Shown piece after piece: positions 26,017-33,913 of a stretch of 64,000 nucleotides of DNA; the first letter of the stretch is position 1, and every line of letters begins with the position of its first letter. The stretch lies in NCBI GenBank assembly GCA_023144635.1, contig JAGLFH010000041.1, forward strand, positions 1 to 64,000. The letters are read 5' to 3'. The stretch comes from Candidatus Auribacterota bacterium (GTDB lineage Bacteria; Auribacterota; JAFGBW01; JAFGJP01). The translations under genes and the position numbers were made by a program. Under the pieces are notes generated by a model that ran no database searches, was not told the DNA's origin, and saw nothing but the letters and a program-made list of their open reading frames with translations.

Positions 26017-27522
26017 TTACCTCGAATTCTTTTCATCTGCATTAATCTGCGTCCAATTTCTCATACTTGGAGTCTTGAGTCCTGCTTCTAATATCACATC
26101 TTCTGCAATGACCTTATAATCAATCTCTTTTAGACAAAACATTTCTTTCGGACATTCCTCCCAGCCGTATTGCTTACATGGCCTACAGGGAACATCTTCT
26201 ACATAATATGTTTTACTCTCATTTAAAGGCATTGATGTAAATAAAGGGCTCGGCCCTATTACACAAAATACTTTTTTATCCAAAGCACTTGCAAGATGAA
26301 GGATTCCAGTGTTTATTCCAATAACATATTGATAATCTTTAACAAAACCCAAAAGATCATTCATATTAGAATAATATTCAACTAAAGATACTTTTTGTTT
26401 TATATCATCAGAAAGCTTATTCTCTATCTTATAATTATATTCATTTGTCGAATAAATGGTAACTTTTACTTTTTCTTTTAAAGAACTGTTTATCTCCTTT
26501 ATCATCATAACTAAATTATCAGATGATATTTTTCTATGGATCCATCCACTGCACGGAACCATCAATATTTCTACTACCTTTTTATCAATTGAAGAACTTA
26601 CGGGTTGCTCTAATTTAGGATATGCTCGGTTTTCAGTATTTACATTTAAGGACTGCAAAACAGGATATAATGCATAATCTACAAGATCTTTTTTAGCTTG
26701 ATGAGTTAAATGTTTATTGCAAACAAATGAGAAGGGATGATAAAACATTGGTGATGGATATCCAATACGTTTCGGGATTCCCAAAAGAAGCGATATTAAT
26801 TCAAACCTGTTTTTCCCGGGAAACATAATTGCAGCTTTTTCAAATCTCATCAAAAACACAAATCTTACAACTAATATTATTTTAGAGAATATACTCTTCT
26901 TCAATAAAACATATTTTATTCCGGATTCATTTTCCAGAAGAGTAGCATACTCTTCTTTTAACAGAACAGTTACTTTACTTCTATTTATTTGATCAAGACT
27001 TTTAACTGCTCTTATAGTAGAAACTGTATCACCTAAGTAATCTATTGAAATTGCTAAAACTGTATCTTTTTTTCTCGGAATCTTTTTAAAAGTGAAATCT
27101 ATAACTTTGGCAAAGCATACAATACACAGTAGCAACATCTGCTTGATCTGCCATAATATTGAGGGCTTTGTTATGTTAAGATCTTGGTCAATAAAAATTA
27201 TTTTTTTTCTATTGGTAATGCTGTTGGCAACTTTAAAAACATTATTATATCCAAAAGCACCTTTGTTACTGCACGGAATTATTACTCGTTCATAATCAGT
27301 TTTTTTGAATTCTCCAATTTTTCCTCTTAAGATATCATTTAATAAAAACTCTTTTTTACCTGAATACGAAATAATATTATTTACCAATTCTATTTTCTCA
27401 TATCTTTTTACATCATCTTCATGAACAAATATATCAGGTGTTGCAGCATATTTATTCTGCACATAATTTACTATTTCTTCAATATGCGCAAAAAAACTAG
27501 ATCTGAATATAAGTATCTTCAT
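26017..27522 (-). CDS. GT9-type glycosyltransferase with extra N-terminal domain
   Basis: A 501-residue protein. Residues about 150-480 match the heptosyltransferase (GT9) fold: ISIDYLGDTVSTIRAVKSL at the start, MFPGKNRFE, PCSGWIHRKIS for the donor loop, and YVIGINTGILHLASALDKKVFCVIGPSP, the usual signature; the CRPCKQYGWEECP Cys cluster is also common in GT9. The first 120 residues are an added alpha/beta domain (ILIFRSSFFAHIEEIVNYV ... NKGAFGYNNVF) shared with other proteins here, followed by a hydrophobic helix. The C-terminal NWTQINADEKNSR is encoded by a TCTGCGT repeat. Confidence 0.82.
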   Translation of the reverse strand: MKILIFRSSFFAHIEEIVNYVQNKYAATPDIFVHEDDVKRYEKIELVNNIISYSGKKEFLLNDILRGKIGEFKKTDYERVIIPCSNKGAFGYNNVFKVANSITNRKKIIFIDQDLNITKPSILWQIKQMLLLCIVCFAKVIDFTFKKIPRKKDTVLAISIDYLGDTVSTIRAVKSLDQINRSKVTVLLKEEYATLLENESGIKYVLLKKSIFSKIILVVRFVFLMRFEKAAIMFPGKNRFELISLLLGIPKRIGYPSPMFYHPFSFVCNKHLTHQAKKDLVDYALYPVLQSLNVNTENRAYPKLEQPVSSSIDKKVVEILMVPCSGWIHRKISSDNLVMMIKEINSSLKEKVKVTIYSTNEYNYKIENKLSDDIKQKVSLVEYYSNMNDLLGFVKDYQYVIGINTGILHLASALDKKVFCVIGPSPLFTSMPLNESKTYYVEDVPCRPCKQYGWEECPKEMFCLKEIDYKVIAEDVILEAGLKTPSMRNWTQINADEKNSR

Positions 27523-27532
27523 ATGTAGTAAT

Positions 27533-27642
27533 TAACCACGAATTACACTAATTAACACAAATTAAATAAAGCTTTTGCATCTTACTTTTTATTAGCGTTC
27601 CTTCGCGTTCTTAGCGGCTCCCCCTCTGTGTTCTCGGTGGCT
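27533..27642. repeat. Two repeat types between glycosyltransferase genes
   Basis: AACCACGAATTACACTAATT (27534-27562) and, inverted relative to it, CTCTGTGTTCTCGGTGGCT (27624-27642), the latter the same type as the ends of GxxExxY element 2. Between them is GCGTTCCTTCGCGTTCTTAG sequence and no gene. Confidence 0.55.
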
Positions 27643-27658
27643 AATTCTTTTCTTTATT

Positions 27659-29233
27659 TTATGTTTTTAAGACATTTAGCCTGTTTTTTATATCGAATGA
27701 CATAAGGCTTAAGTTTGGAAATAATTTAGAAAACTCTTTTTCTATTTTATGATAACCGTATCCAGTTGCATTATTCCAAATAAATACTACCTGGCTGATA
27801 TCCTTTTTATCAAATTCTTCCCTTATTGTATTTTTAAGCTCCTTTACCTGAAACTGCTTACCCCAGTTAAGTTTTACAATTTCAATATTTTCGTCTATAT
27901 ATTGATCGTTGTTTTCGTTTACAAAGACAACGATACTTGAATGAACAGCTTTGGGAATTAAACTTAAAAATCTATTTAAATCCTCAGGCCTGGCTGTAAG
28001 GAATACGCCCAGTTTTCCTTTAAGAATAAGGCTTGAGATATTTATACTTATATGGTTTCTCGTTACAAATCTTGCATAAACAAATTGTAAAAGAGAACAT
28101 ACATAGGATAAATTTAATTTTCTCTTCTGTTTATTTAGTGATATAAAAATATCTTTTGTTTTAGACGCAGCATCTTGCCAGTTATATTTTCTAATGATTT
28201 TTTCCTGTTTCATTTTCATATACGGATAAATATTTTTCTTCGAAGTCAGCAATTCATGAGCCTTTTCTATCCATTCATCTACCATATCAGAAAAGATTAC
28301 ACCTTCCTTAAAAAGTTTTTTAACTGTTGGTGATGGATAAGCAATAGCAGGTAAATATCTGGCACATGCTTCTAAAACAGGAAGACCAAAACCTTCATAA
28401 AGTGAGGGGAACAAAAGAATACTCGCGCCATCATACAAACAAGGCAATTGTTCTTTTGTGACTTTATCAATAAAGATCACATCATCTTTTAATTCATTTT
28501 CAACAATAAAATCAAAATCTTCTTTTTTTAAAGTTCTTTTTAGGCCAAGTGCCACTAACTTTTTATTAACACCCTTTTCTTTTAATCCTTTTATAGTTTT
28601 CAATGCTAAAATAAAATTCTTCTGATGAGCAAAGCTTCCTACATACAGCAAATAATCACTTGGCAATCCCAGCTTATATAATAATTTACCAAGCTTTCCT
28701 CTATCACAGGGAAGCAGAAATTGTTTATTAACTCCAAGGTAAACAGTTTCTATTTTTGAGGTATTACCAGGAAATAACTTATTTATATCATCATAAGTAG
28801 TTCTTGAATCCACCATGATAAGGTCAGATTTATTAATAGAAAAAGCAAACTGTTTTTTATAATATTCGTAATCACCCTCAAATCCTTCATACATAAGCGG
28901 AGTAAGATCATGAATAGTTACAACACATGGTATAGGGCATCTTTTTATAATCCCAAAATTTCTCGGATTGAAGTAAATATCAGCATCGCATTTTAAAAGT
29001 TCACATGGCGCAATAATCTTTTCCCATGCATCATTGCTAACAGCTCTTACAACTCTTCTTTCATGAGAAACTTCCCTAAATTCGTCAGGAATATCATCGT
29101 CACTTATAAGCACAATTGAAAATCTTCTATCTTTATATATCTCATCAAGAAGGTTATAAAGATATACCCCCATCCCCATTTCAAGGGTAAGATCCCTAAC
29201 ATCAACTGCGATTCGTATTCTCTTATTATTCAT
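27659..29233 (-). CDS. GT4-type glycosyltransferase with extra C-terminal domain
   Basis: A 524-residue protein. The first 370 residues are a mannosyltransferase-like GT4: MGMGVYLYNLLDEI, VTIHDLTPLMYEG, YVGSFAHQKNF, and the donor-site block LFPSLYEGFGLPVLEACA with the EX7E Glu pair. From about 400 an extra alpha/beta domain follows (LGVFLTARPEDLNRFLSLIP ... VVFIWNNATGYGYHKIEKEF), related to the N-terminal domain of its neighbour at 26017 and to the tail of the radical-SAM gene at 23927. Soluble or peripherally membrane bound. Donor and acceptor unknown. Confidence 0.85.
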   Translation of the reverse strand: MNNKRIRIAVDVRDLTLEMGMGVYLYNLLDEIYKDRRFSIVLISDDDIPDEFREVSHERRVVRAVSNDAWEKIIAPCELLKCDADIYFNPRNFGIIKRCPIPCVVTIHDLTPLMYEGFEGDYEYYKKQFAFSINKSDLIMVDSRTTYDDINKLFPGNTSKIETVYLGVNKQFLLPCDRGKLGKLLYKLGLPSDYLLYVGSFAHQKNFILALKTIKGLKEKGVNKKLVALGLKRTLKKEDFDFIVENELKDDVIFIDKVTKEQLPCLYDGASILLFPSLYEGFGLPVLEACARYLPAIAYPSPTVKKLFKEGVIFSDMVDEWIEKAHELLTSKKNIYPYMKMKQEKIIRKYNWQDAASKTKDIFISLNKQKRKLNLSYVCSLLQFVYARFVTRNHISINISSLILKGKLGVFLTARPEDLNRFLSLIPKAVHSSIVVFVNENNDQYIDENIEIVKLNWGKQFQVKELKNTIREEFDKKDISQVVFIWNNATGYGYHKIEKEFSKLFPNLSLMSFDIKNRLNVLKT

Positions 29234-29243
29234 AATTAAATAA

Positions 29244-29314
29244 AGGTTTTAGGTTCAGGGTTATAGGTCTTAGCCTTTTTTAAACTAGAACCCAACACTT
29301 AGTTACTAGAACCT
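29244..29314. repeat. 'CTAGAACC' repeats, inverted pair without cargo
   Basis: Left arm 29244-29273 (AGGTTTTAGGTTCAGGGTTA and on) and right arm 29285-29314 (CTAGAACCCAACACTTAGTT and on) are inverted relatives only 11 bases apart, so the RNA could fold back. The right arm encodes the last four residues (GSSN) and stop of the GT2 gene 29299-30279. Confidence 0.65.
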
Positions 29315-30279
29315 ATTCTTTTCAGCAGCTTAGCTGCTTTTTTATGCTCTGGTATATACTTAAGGCATTTTGTTAAATATTTTATTGCCGCTTTCTTTTT
29401 GTTTTCTTTAATTAGTATCTCAGCAATATGAAAACAAGCTCCACCGGCAAGTTCTTTTCCAACACCTTTTTTAAGCAGTTTACTGCTCTTCTCCAATACT
29501 TTTTTGAAAAGACTAATTGAATTACTTTTCGAAGCAATGTTGTATTTTTTAAGTATATCTGTACATAATAAAGCTGATCCAAAACCTCCAAAAACAACTC
29601 TTCTGCTGATTTTTTTGAGCAGCTTTTCAAGGTTTTTTCCATTTATCCATTTTTTTTGAAACAATTGAGTATCTTTTAAATCTATTTCATTTATATCCTT
29701 TCTTTTATTAGCTGCTTTTCCTATTAAATGTATTACCTCACAACTATAACTTGAAACGACTCTTATACCCTTCTTCCAACACATCAAACAAAAATCTGCA
29801 TCTTGATAATATTTAGTAAACTTTTCATCAAAACATAGTTTTTTCTTCTTTGTGGCATCTAGATCAATTAACATCACCGCGCTGCATACATATGGAAAGG
29901 CAGCATTTTTCTTAATTTTTTGCGTATAATGTGCAGATCTCCCATCAAGTAAAACATATCCGCCTGAATGATTAATAGTTCCATCAGGGTATTTATGAAT
30001 GCAACCTACTATACCGGCTTTTGCTCTTTTGGAAGTATCTAATAATTGCTTTAACCAATCTCTTTTTACAATAACATCATCATCAAGAGTTACAAAATAC
30101 CTTGTTTTAGTCTTTCTTATTGCCTTATTTATCTCTTTTGCATGATTAAAATCTAACGCATTATTATTATCAAAGATCAACAGTTCATAATCATCCGTAT
30201 TATCAATCACCGATTTAAGACATCTTTTAAATGTTCGCGATGATGAATCCGGCGTACAAATTAGTATTGTGCAATGCAT
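29299..30279 (-). CDS. GT2 glycosyltransferase with TPR-like tail
   Basis: A 326-residue protein. The GT-A domain (1-215) opens TILICTPDSSSRTFKRCLKS and has the DxD region TLDDDVIVKRDW and the later DADFCLMCWKKG acceptor-site block of the rhamnosyltransferase-like GT2 group. The tail (about 235-326) is helical and ends with GGACFHIAEILIKENKKKAA and CLKYIPEHKKAAKLLKRI, the module shared with four other proteins of the locus. The start codon lies at the edge of a 'CTAGAACC' repeat with no visible ribosome site, and the stop lies in another. Confidence 0.85.
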   Translation of the reverse strand: MHCTILICTPDSSSRTFKRCLKSVIDNTDDYELLIFDNNNALDFNHAKEINKAIRKTKTRYFVTLDDDVIVKRDWLKQLLDTSKRAKAGIVGCIHKYPDGTINHSGGYVLLDGRSAHYTQKIKKNAAFPYVCSAVMLIDLDATKKKKLCFDEKFTKYYQDADFCLMCWKKGIRVVSSYSCEVIHLIGKAANKRKDINEIDLKDTQLFQKKWINGKNLEKLLKKISRRVVFGGFGSALLCTDILKKYNIASKSNSISLFKKVLEKSSKLLKKGVGKELAGGACFHIAEILIKENKKKAAIKYLTKCLKYIPEHKKAAKLLKRIGSSN

Positions 30280-30280
30280 A

Positions 30281-30712
30281 GGTTCTGGGTAATAGGTTCT
30301 AGTAAAATCTATTTTAATTTATTGATAAGACTTCTCAACATTTTACCAATTTGATCTAGTTCATCTAATATATCATTTTCTATTCCATTTTTTATATAAT
30401 CGAGTTCTTTTGATATCATAATTTGTGTTTCTAATTCAGAAATAGATCCTAAGGCAATATATAAAAATTGAATATATTCTTTTTTGGAATGTCTTGATTT
30501 ACCCTCTGCAATATTTGAAGGAATTGAAATCGCTGCCCGCCTCATTTGACTCACTAATGTAAATATTTCTTCCTTTGGATACTTTTTGGTAACTAAATAA
30601 ACTTCTTTTACTATTGATATAGATCTTCTCCACACGTCCAGATCTTTATAACTCTTTACCATCTATGTTTTCCTTTCTTAACTCTAGTGCCTAGAACCCA
30701 GCACCTAGAACC
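30281..30712. mobile_element. Repeat-bounded four-helix-bundle gene cassette
   Basis: Inverted copies of GGTTCT...GGTTCTAG (30281-30302) and its reverse (30691-30712) match at 18 of 22 positions and enclose only one small gene (30309-30662). The layout parallels the two GxxExxY elements but uses a third repeat family. Its ends also touch the start of the gene on the left and the stop of the gene on the right. Confidence 0.5.
30309..30662 (-). CDS. Four-helix-bundle protein (23S rRNA intervening-sequence protein family)
   Basis: A 117-residue protein matching the family first seen in 23S rRNA intervening sequences of Leptospira: YKDLDVWRRSISIVKEVY, the core RRAAISIPSNIAEGKSRHSK and a C-terminal helix YIQFLYIALGSISELETQI. 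The fold is a pentamer-forming bundle; function unknown. There is no rRNA here, so this is a free-standing copy. It interrupts the glycosyltransferase series and is bracketed by inverted repeats, consistent with insertion of a cassette. Confidence 0.92.
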   Translation of the reverse strand: MVKSYKDLDVWRRSISIVKEVYLVTKKYPKEEIFTLVSQMRRAAISIPSNIAEGKSRHSKKEYIQFLYIALGSISELETQIMISKELDYIKNGIENDILDELDQIGKMLRSLINKLK

Positions 30713-31802
30713 TTTCTTTTAGTTGTGACCATCTTAAATCTTCCATTCTGTAATGAAGCGGATCCTCAATATCCTCACCCAACGTTGCTATAAATTCTTC
30801 TCCACCAAAACTTTTAAGATACTGAGGATAAATTCCGTCACAAATACTTTTATTGGCACAATCACTGCACTGAGATATATAACTATTAACGCTTGTCTGT
30901 TTTTTCATAAGATAATTTTTAATTTTTTCCTCATCTGAATTTCCAAAAACACCATTTTCCTCTGCTTCGCTCAATGACTTAGTAACTTGTTCATTTGAAA
31001 GCCTTTCTCCTGAAACACAGTCCCACTCATAAGGATCATACTGCCATTGCATAAAATTACAGATATGTTTTTCATAGCCTTTCATAAAACAAAGCGGCAT
31101 GTAACGAACATTCACCCAAATACCGTTTGACATTAATTTATCAATCGCATATTTTGCAGCTTCAGCCATTTTAGTGTAATTTACTTGAAAATCCTGAACA
31201 TTTTCTTGAGCCCAGAGCGTACCCTCATGAGGATTAAAAGCGATTAAATTAGCGATCCTCGGTTTTACTCGCAACAGCCAACTTACAATTTCTTCTATAT
31301 CATTACATGAATAAGAGGTAAGAGTCGTATTTGTTCTAAAAGAAAATTCATTTTTATTTAACATTGAGAGCGTCTTTTCAATATTTTTGAATGCTCCCTT
31401 CTTTTGAACAACATTATCGTAAAAATCATTTATTCCATGGATACTTATTAAAATATCCTCTAATCCTGCATGAATAAGTTTTTCTATAGTTTCTGTTTTT
31501 TGGGCATTTGTAATAATTGTAGGTTTAATACCATTTTCGTTTGACAGTTCAATTATTTTTTCAATATCAGGGTGTATGGTCGGCTCTCCACCCGTTATAT
31601 CAACATATTCCAAATGATATTGGTTTTTAAACCATTTAATAGTTCTTTCGATACTATCAAAAGATGTGTGTGTTTTACCTTTTTCATAAAGATAATAACA
31701 AAACTTGCACTTTATATTACAAAGCTTTGTTATCCAAATAACACCACGTCTACATATCGGTCGATTGTGCTTACTAATTTGTGAATTATTTTTTGTTGTC
31801 AT
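30705..31802 (-). CDS. Radical SAM protein with Cys-rich C-terminus
   Basis: A 365-residue protein. The SAM cluster motif CNIKCKFC (28-35), DITGGEPTIH and the following TIM-barrel pattern are clear; a C-terminal CSDCANKSICDG holds further Cys as in SPASM or twitch domains that bind a second cluster. There is no B12 domain, unlike the other two radical-SAM proteins of the locus. The reaction is not predictable; such proteins in glycan loci often modify sugars or act in metabolite maturation. The stop codon TAG is inside a 'CTAGAACC' repeat. Confidence 0.85.
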   Translation of the reverse strand: MTTKNNSQISKHNRPICRRGVIWITKLCNIKCKFCYYLYEKGKTHTSFDSIERTIKWFKNQYHLEYVDITGGEPTIHPDIEKIIELSNENGIKPTIITNAQKTETIEKLIHAGLEDILISIHGINDFYDNVVQKKGAFKNIEKTLSMLNKNEFSFRTNTTLTSYSCNDIEEIVSWLLRVKPRIANLIAFNPHEGTLWAQENVQDFQVNYTKMAEAAKYAIDKLMSNGIWVNVRYMPLCFMKGYEKHICNFMQWQYDPYEWDCVSGERLSNEQVTKSLSEAEENGVFGNSDEEKIKNYLMKKQTSVNSYISQCSDCANKSICDGIYPQYLKSFGGEEFIATLGEDIEDPLHYRMEDLRWSQLKERF

Positions 31803-31831
31803 CGTAACCTATATATTTTTTGTAACTAAGT

Positions 31832-31900
31832 GAGGTTTTATAGTACTTGGCATTAGGTCGTAGCTTTTAAAAACTAAAACCCATGTACCTAGAACCTAAC
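31832..31900. repeat. 'CTAGAACC' repeats, inverted pair
   Basis: Left arm GAGGTTTTATAGTACTTGGC (31832-31863) and right arm CTAAAACCCATGTACCTAGA (31874-31900) are inverted relatives 10 bases apart. The right arm provides the last three residues and TAG stop (31889-31891) of the next gene. Confidence 0.6.
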
Positions 31901-33505
31901 ACCTTTTGCAGTTATTATGCTGCAAATTGCTTTTTCTAATTTATCACCACATTTTTCCAAGCTATACTTATCCCGCACAGTTTTTGCAGCTTCTTTTCCC
32001 ATTTTTTCTCTTAAGTCTTTGTTCTTTATTAATTTTAAAAGCTTTTCCTTAAAAGCTTGCGCATTATTTGCAAGAAATCCGTTTTTTCCATCTTCAATGA
32101 CATGAGTTAGTTCTCCAATATTACTTGCAACACAGGGTATACCTGATGCCATATATTCAAAGAGTTTTGTAGGGCTTTTTGATCTTTCATAATCCCTATC
32201 TTTTTCCATAGGGAAAACACCAATATCAATAGAAGATAAATATTTCGGAATTTCTTTATAAGACATCCAATCATTAAAGATTACATTTGCTATTTTGTTA
32301 TTAACTACATATTCTTTCACATAATCCTCAAAAGTTCCTTCGCCGGTAATTTCAAAACTGATATTATTTCCATTGTTCTGATTTTGGACATCATTTAGAA
32401 TATTTAAAAAATAATAGAGCCACTCTGCATTAATCTTGTAGATTGTTCCCATCCATGAAATAGTAACCAAATCATCTTCTTTAACCTTTTTTTCATTTAG
32501 AAAATCCTTTGTATCAACACCAGTTGGTATGTAAAAGACCTTTTTTGTACTTAACAATTGAAAATGATCTTTTAAATATTTTGATGCTGCAATTATAAAT
32601 AAGCTTTTTTTTATTAAATGCTTTGTCAGCCAGTTAAACCGCAAAAAGGGAAACATGTTTATTCTATGAAAAAATTCAGGAAATGTAGTTTTATCCCAAT
32701 CATCATAATCGATTATAAATCTTCTACCTGAACCAAGTGTCGCAAGATAAGCCGCTATTGCCGGAAAATCAATTTTTTGAAAATAGTATATATTAATGTT
32801 TTTATATATATACATTATGCGAAAATAAGCGTTTACAATGAGCATGCACCTTCTAAAGTCATAAAACCGTGATAAAGTTGAACCATCGTCTTTTAAAAAA
32901 CGGTCGTGAAGGTCATAAAAGCTCATGCTGTTTGCATTATAACCTCTTCTTTTCAAAACGTTTGCAAAGTTATTGCATCTCACCCTGTATGAAGCAGAAT
33001 ACTTTCCGCCCATACCCAAAAAGAGTATACCTTTAGCATCTTTTTTTATAAGCCTTGAACATAAATTGATAAGTATTACTAATGGAATAAATGAAAGAGC
33101 AATAAAAACACATCCAAACAGATCTGCAACATAAATAAAAAAGTCCAAAATACCTTTTAACAAAAAAACAGGCCAACTTAAGGCCTGTTCTTTTTGATCA
33201 GGATAAACACCAACTCGTCTCTTTGCCTTAAAAAGAAGCGTAAAAAGCTCTACTCCAAAGTAACCTTTACGCAATGGGTTATTGTAAAAGAAAACTATTC
33301 TTTCATATTTTTGTTTTCTTATCTTTTTTATTAAAGAAAAATCAAAAGATGATATCCTCGGCTTAGAATAGGTATATAGATTTTCATATTTAATATTTTC
33401 TAAACCATCTTTGTCCTTGGAAAGAATATCTGCTTTTTCATTATTAGTTTCATAATACTTCTGAAACTGCTCTCTAGGACAAGTTATTATGTATAATACT
33501 TTCAT
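31889..33505 (-). CDS. GT4-type glycosyltransferase with extra N-terminal domain and membrane segment
   Basis: A 538-residue protein. Residues 1-115 form the extra alpha/beta domain (KVLYIITCPREQFQKYY ... IVFFYNNPLRKGYFGVELF), followed by two hydrophobic stretches (about 120-165) that should anchor it in the membrane. The GT4 part follows: MGGKYSASYRVRC, FIIDYDDWDKTTFPEFF, FYIPTGVDTKDF and the donor site VFPMEKDRDYERSKSPTKLF, EYMASGIPCVAS. ATG 33505 is preferred; a GTG five codons earlier lies inside the repeat TGTGGCTAA. The last residues GVRF come from a repeat. Confidence 0.85.
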   Translation of the reverse strand: MKVLYIITCPREQFQKYYETNNEKADILSKDKDGLENIKYENLYTYSKPRISSFDFSLIKKIRKQKYERIVFFYNNPLRKGYFGVELFTLLFKAKRRVGVYPDQKEQALSWPVFLLKGILDFFIYVADLFGCVFIALSFIPLVILINLCSRLIKKDAKGILFLGMGGKYSASYRVRCNNFANVLKRRGYNANSMSFYDLHDRFLKDDGSTLSRFYDFRRCMLIVNAYFRIMYIYKNINIYYFQKIDFPAIAAYLATLGSGRRFIIDYDDWDKTTFPEFFHRINMFPFLRFNWLTKHLIKKSLFIIAASKYLKDHFQLLSTKKVFYIPTGVDTKDFLNEKKVKEDDLVTISWMGTIYKINAEWLYYFLNILNDVQNQNNGNNISFEITGEGTFEDYVKEYVVNNKIANVIFNDWMSYKEIPKYLSSIDIGVFPMEKDRDYERSKSPTKLFEYMASGIPCVASNIGELTHVIEDGKNGFLANNAQAFKEKLLKLIKNKDLREKMGKEAAKTVRDKYSLEKCGDKLEKAICSIITAKGVRF

Positions 33506-33514
33506 ATTAATTTT

Positions 33515-33595
33515 AGCCACAGATTCACACAGATGGACACAGATATTCCGCTATGCGATTCTTAAATAACATCGCGCTTAAACTTCACCTTTGTT
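33515..33595 (-). pseudogene. Remnant of a third GxxExxY element (right end only)
   Basis: 33515-33544 is identical over 30 bases to the end repeat of element 1 (read inverted). The next 50 bases match the inside of that element: TTCCGCTATGCGATTCTTAA against TTCCGCTACGCGGTTCTTAA, then the last codons of the gene, reading TKVKFKRDVI and stop on the minus strand against TKVDFKRSVI and stop. Homology ends near 33595. The other end and the rest of the gene are gone. Confidence 0.75.
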
Positions 33596-33913
33596 TTTTA
33601 TTTTGTTGTGCATCGATTATCTTTCTTTTTTTATTTCTATTTTTGCTTTTAACTTAACACTCAACACTATTTATTTACCCTCTGATCTCCCAAATCTGCG
33701 TCCAATTACTACAATCATAGTGCTTTAGCACTCCATAACTCAACATTCAAAACTCAGCACTCAAAACCGCCTATCCCTCTTGTTTAATCCTGAGCGAGCA
33801 TCGTGAGTCGAAGGAGTGCTTTTGTATCGTGCTTAAAGTCCGCCGTGGCGGATGGGCTAATTCTCTTCTTTTTTATCCGCGACCTTCTGCGTGCAATTCG
33901 CGTTTATTCGCGT
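33596..33913. repeat. Repeat mosaic, about 320 bases, no gene
   Basis: Holds in order an 'ACTCAACA' block (33650-33668), a TCTGCGTCCAATTACTACAA unit (33692), GTGCTTTAGCACTCC (a small palindrome, 33720), a second 'ACTCAACA' block (33740-33770), the CCTGAGCGAGCATCGTGAGT unit (33789), and a CGCGAATT-type repeat (33868-33913) ending at the stop of the next gene. The TCTGCGT and 'ACTCAACA' order repeats that at 25940-26010. Confidence 0.55.
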
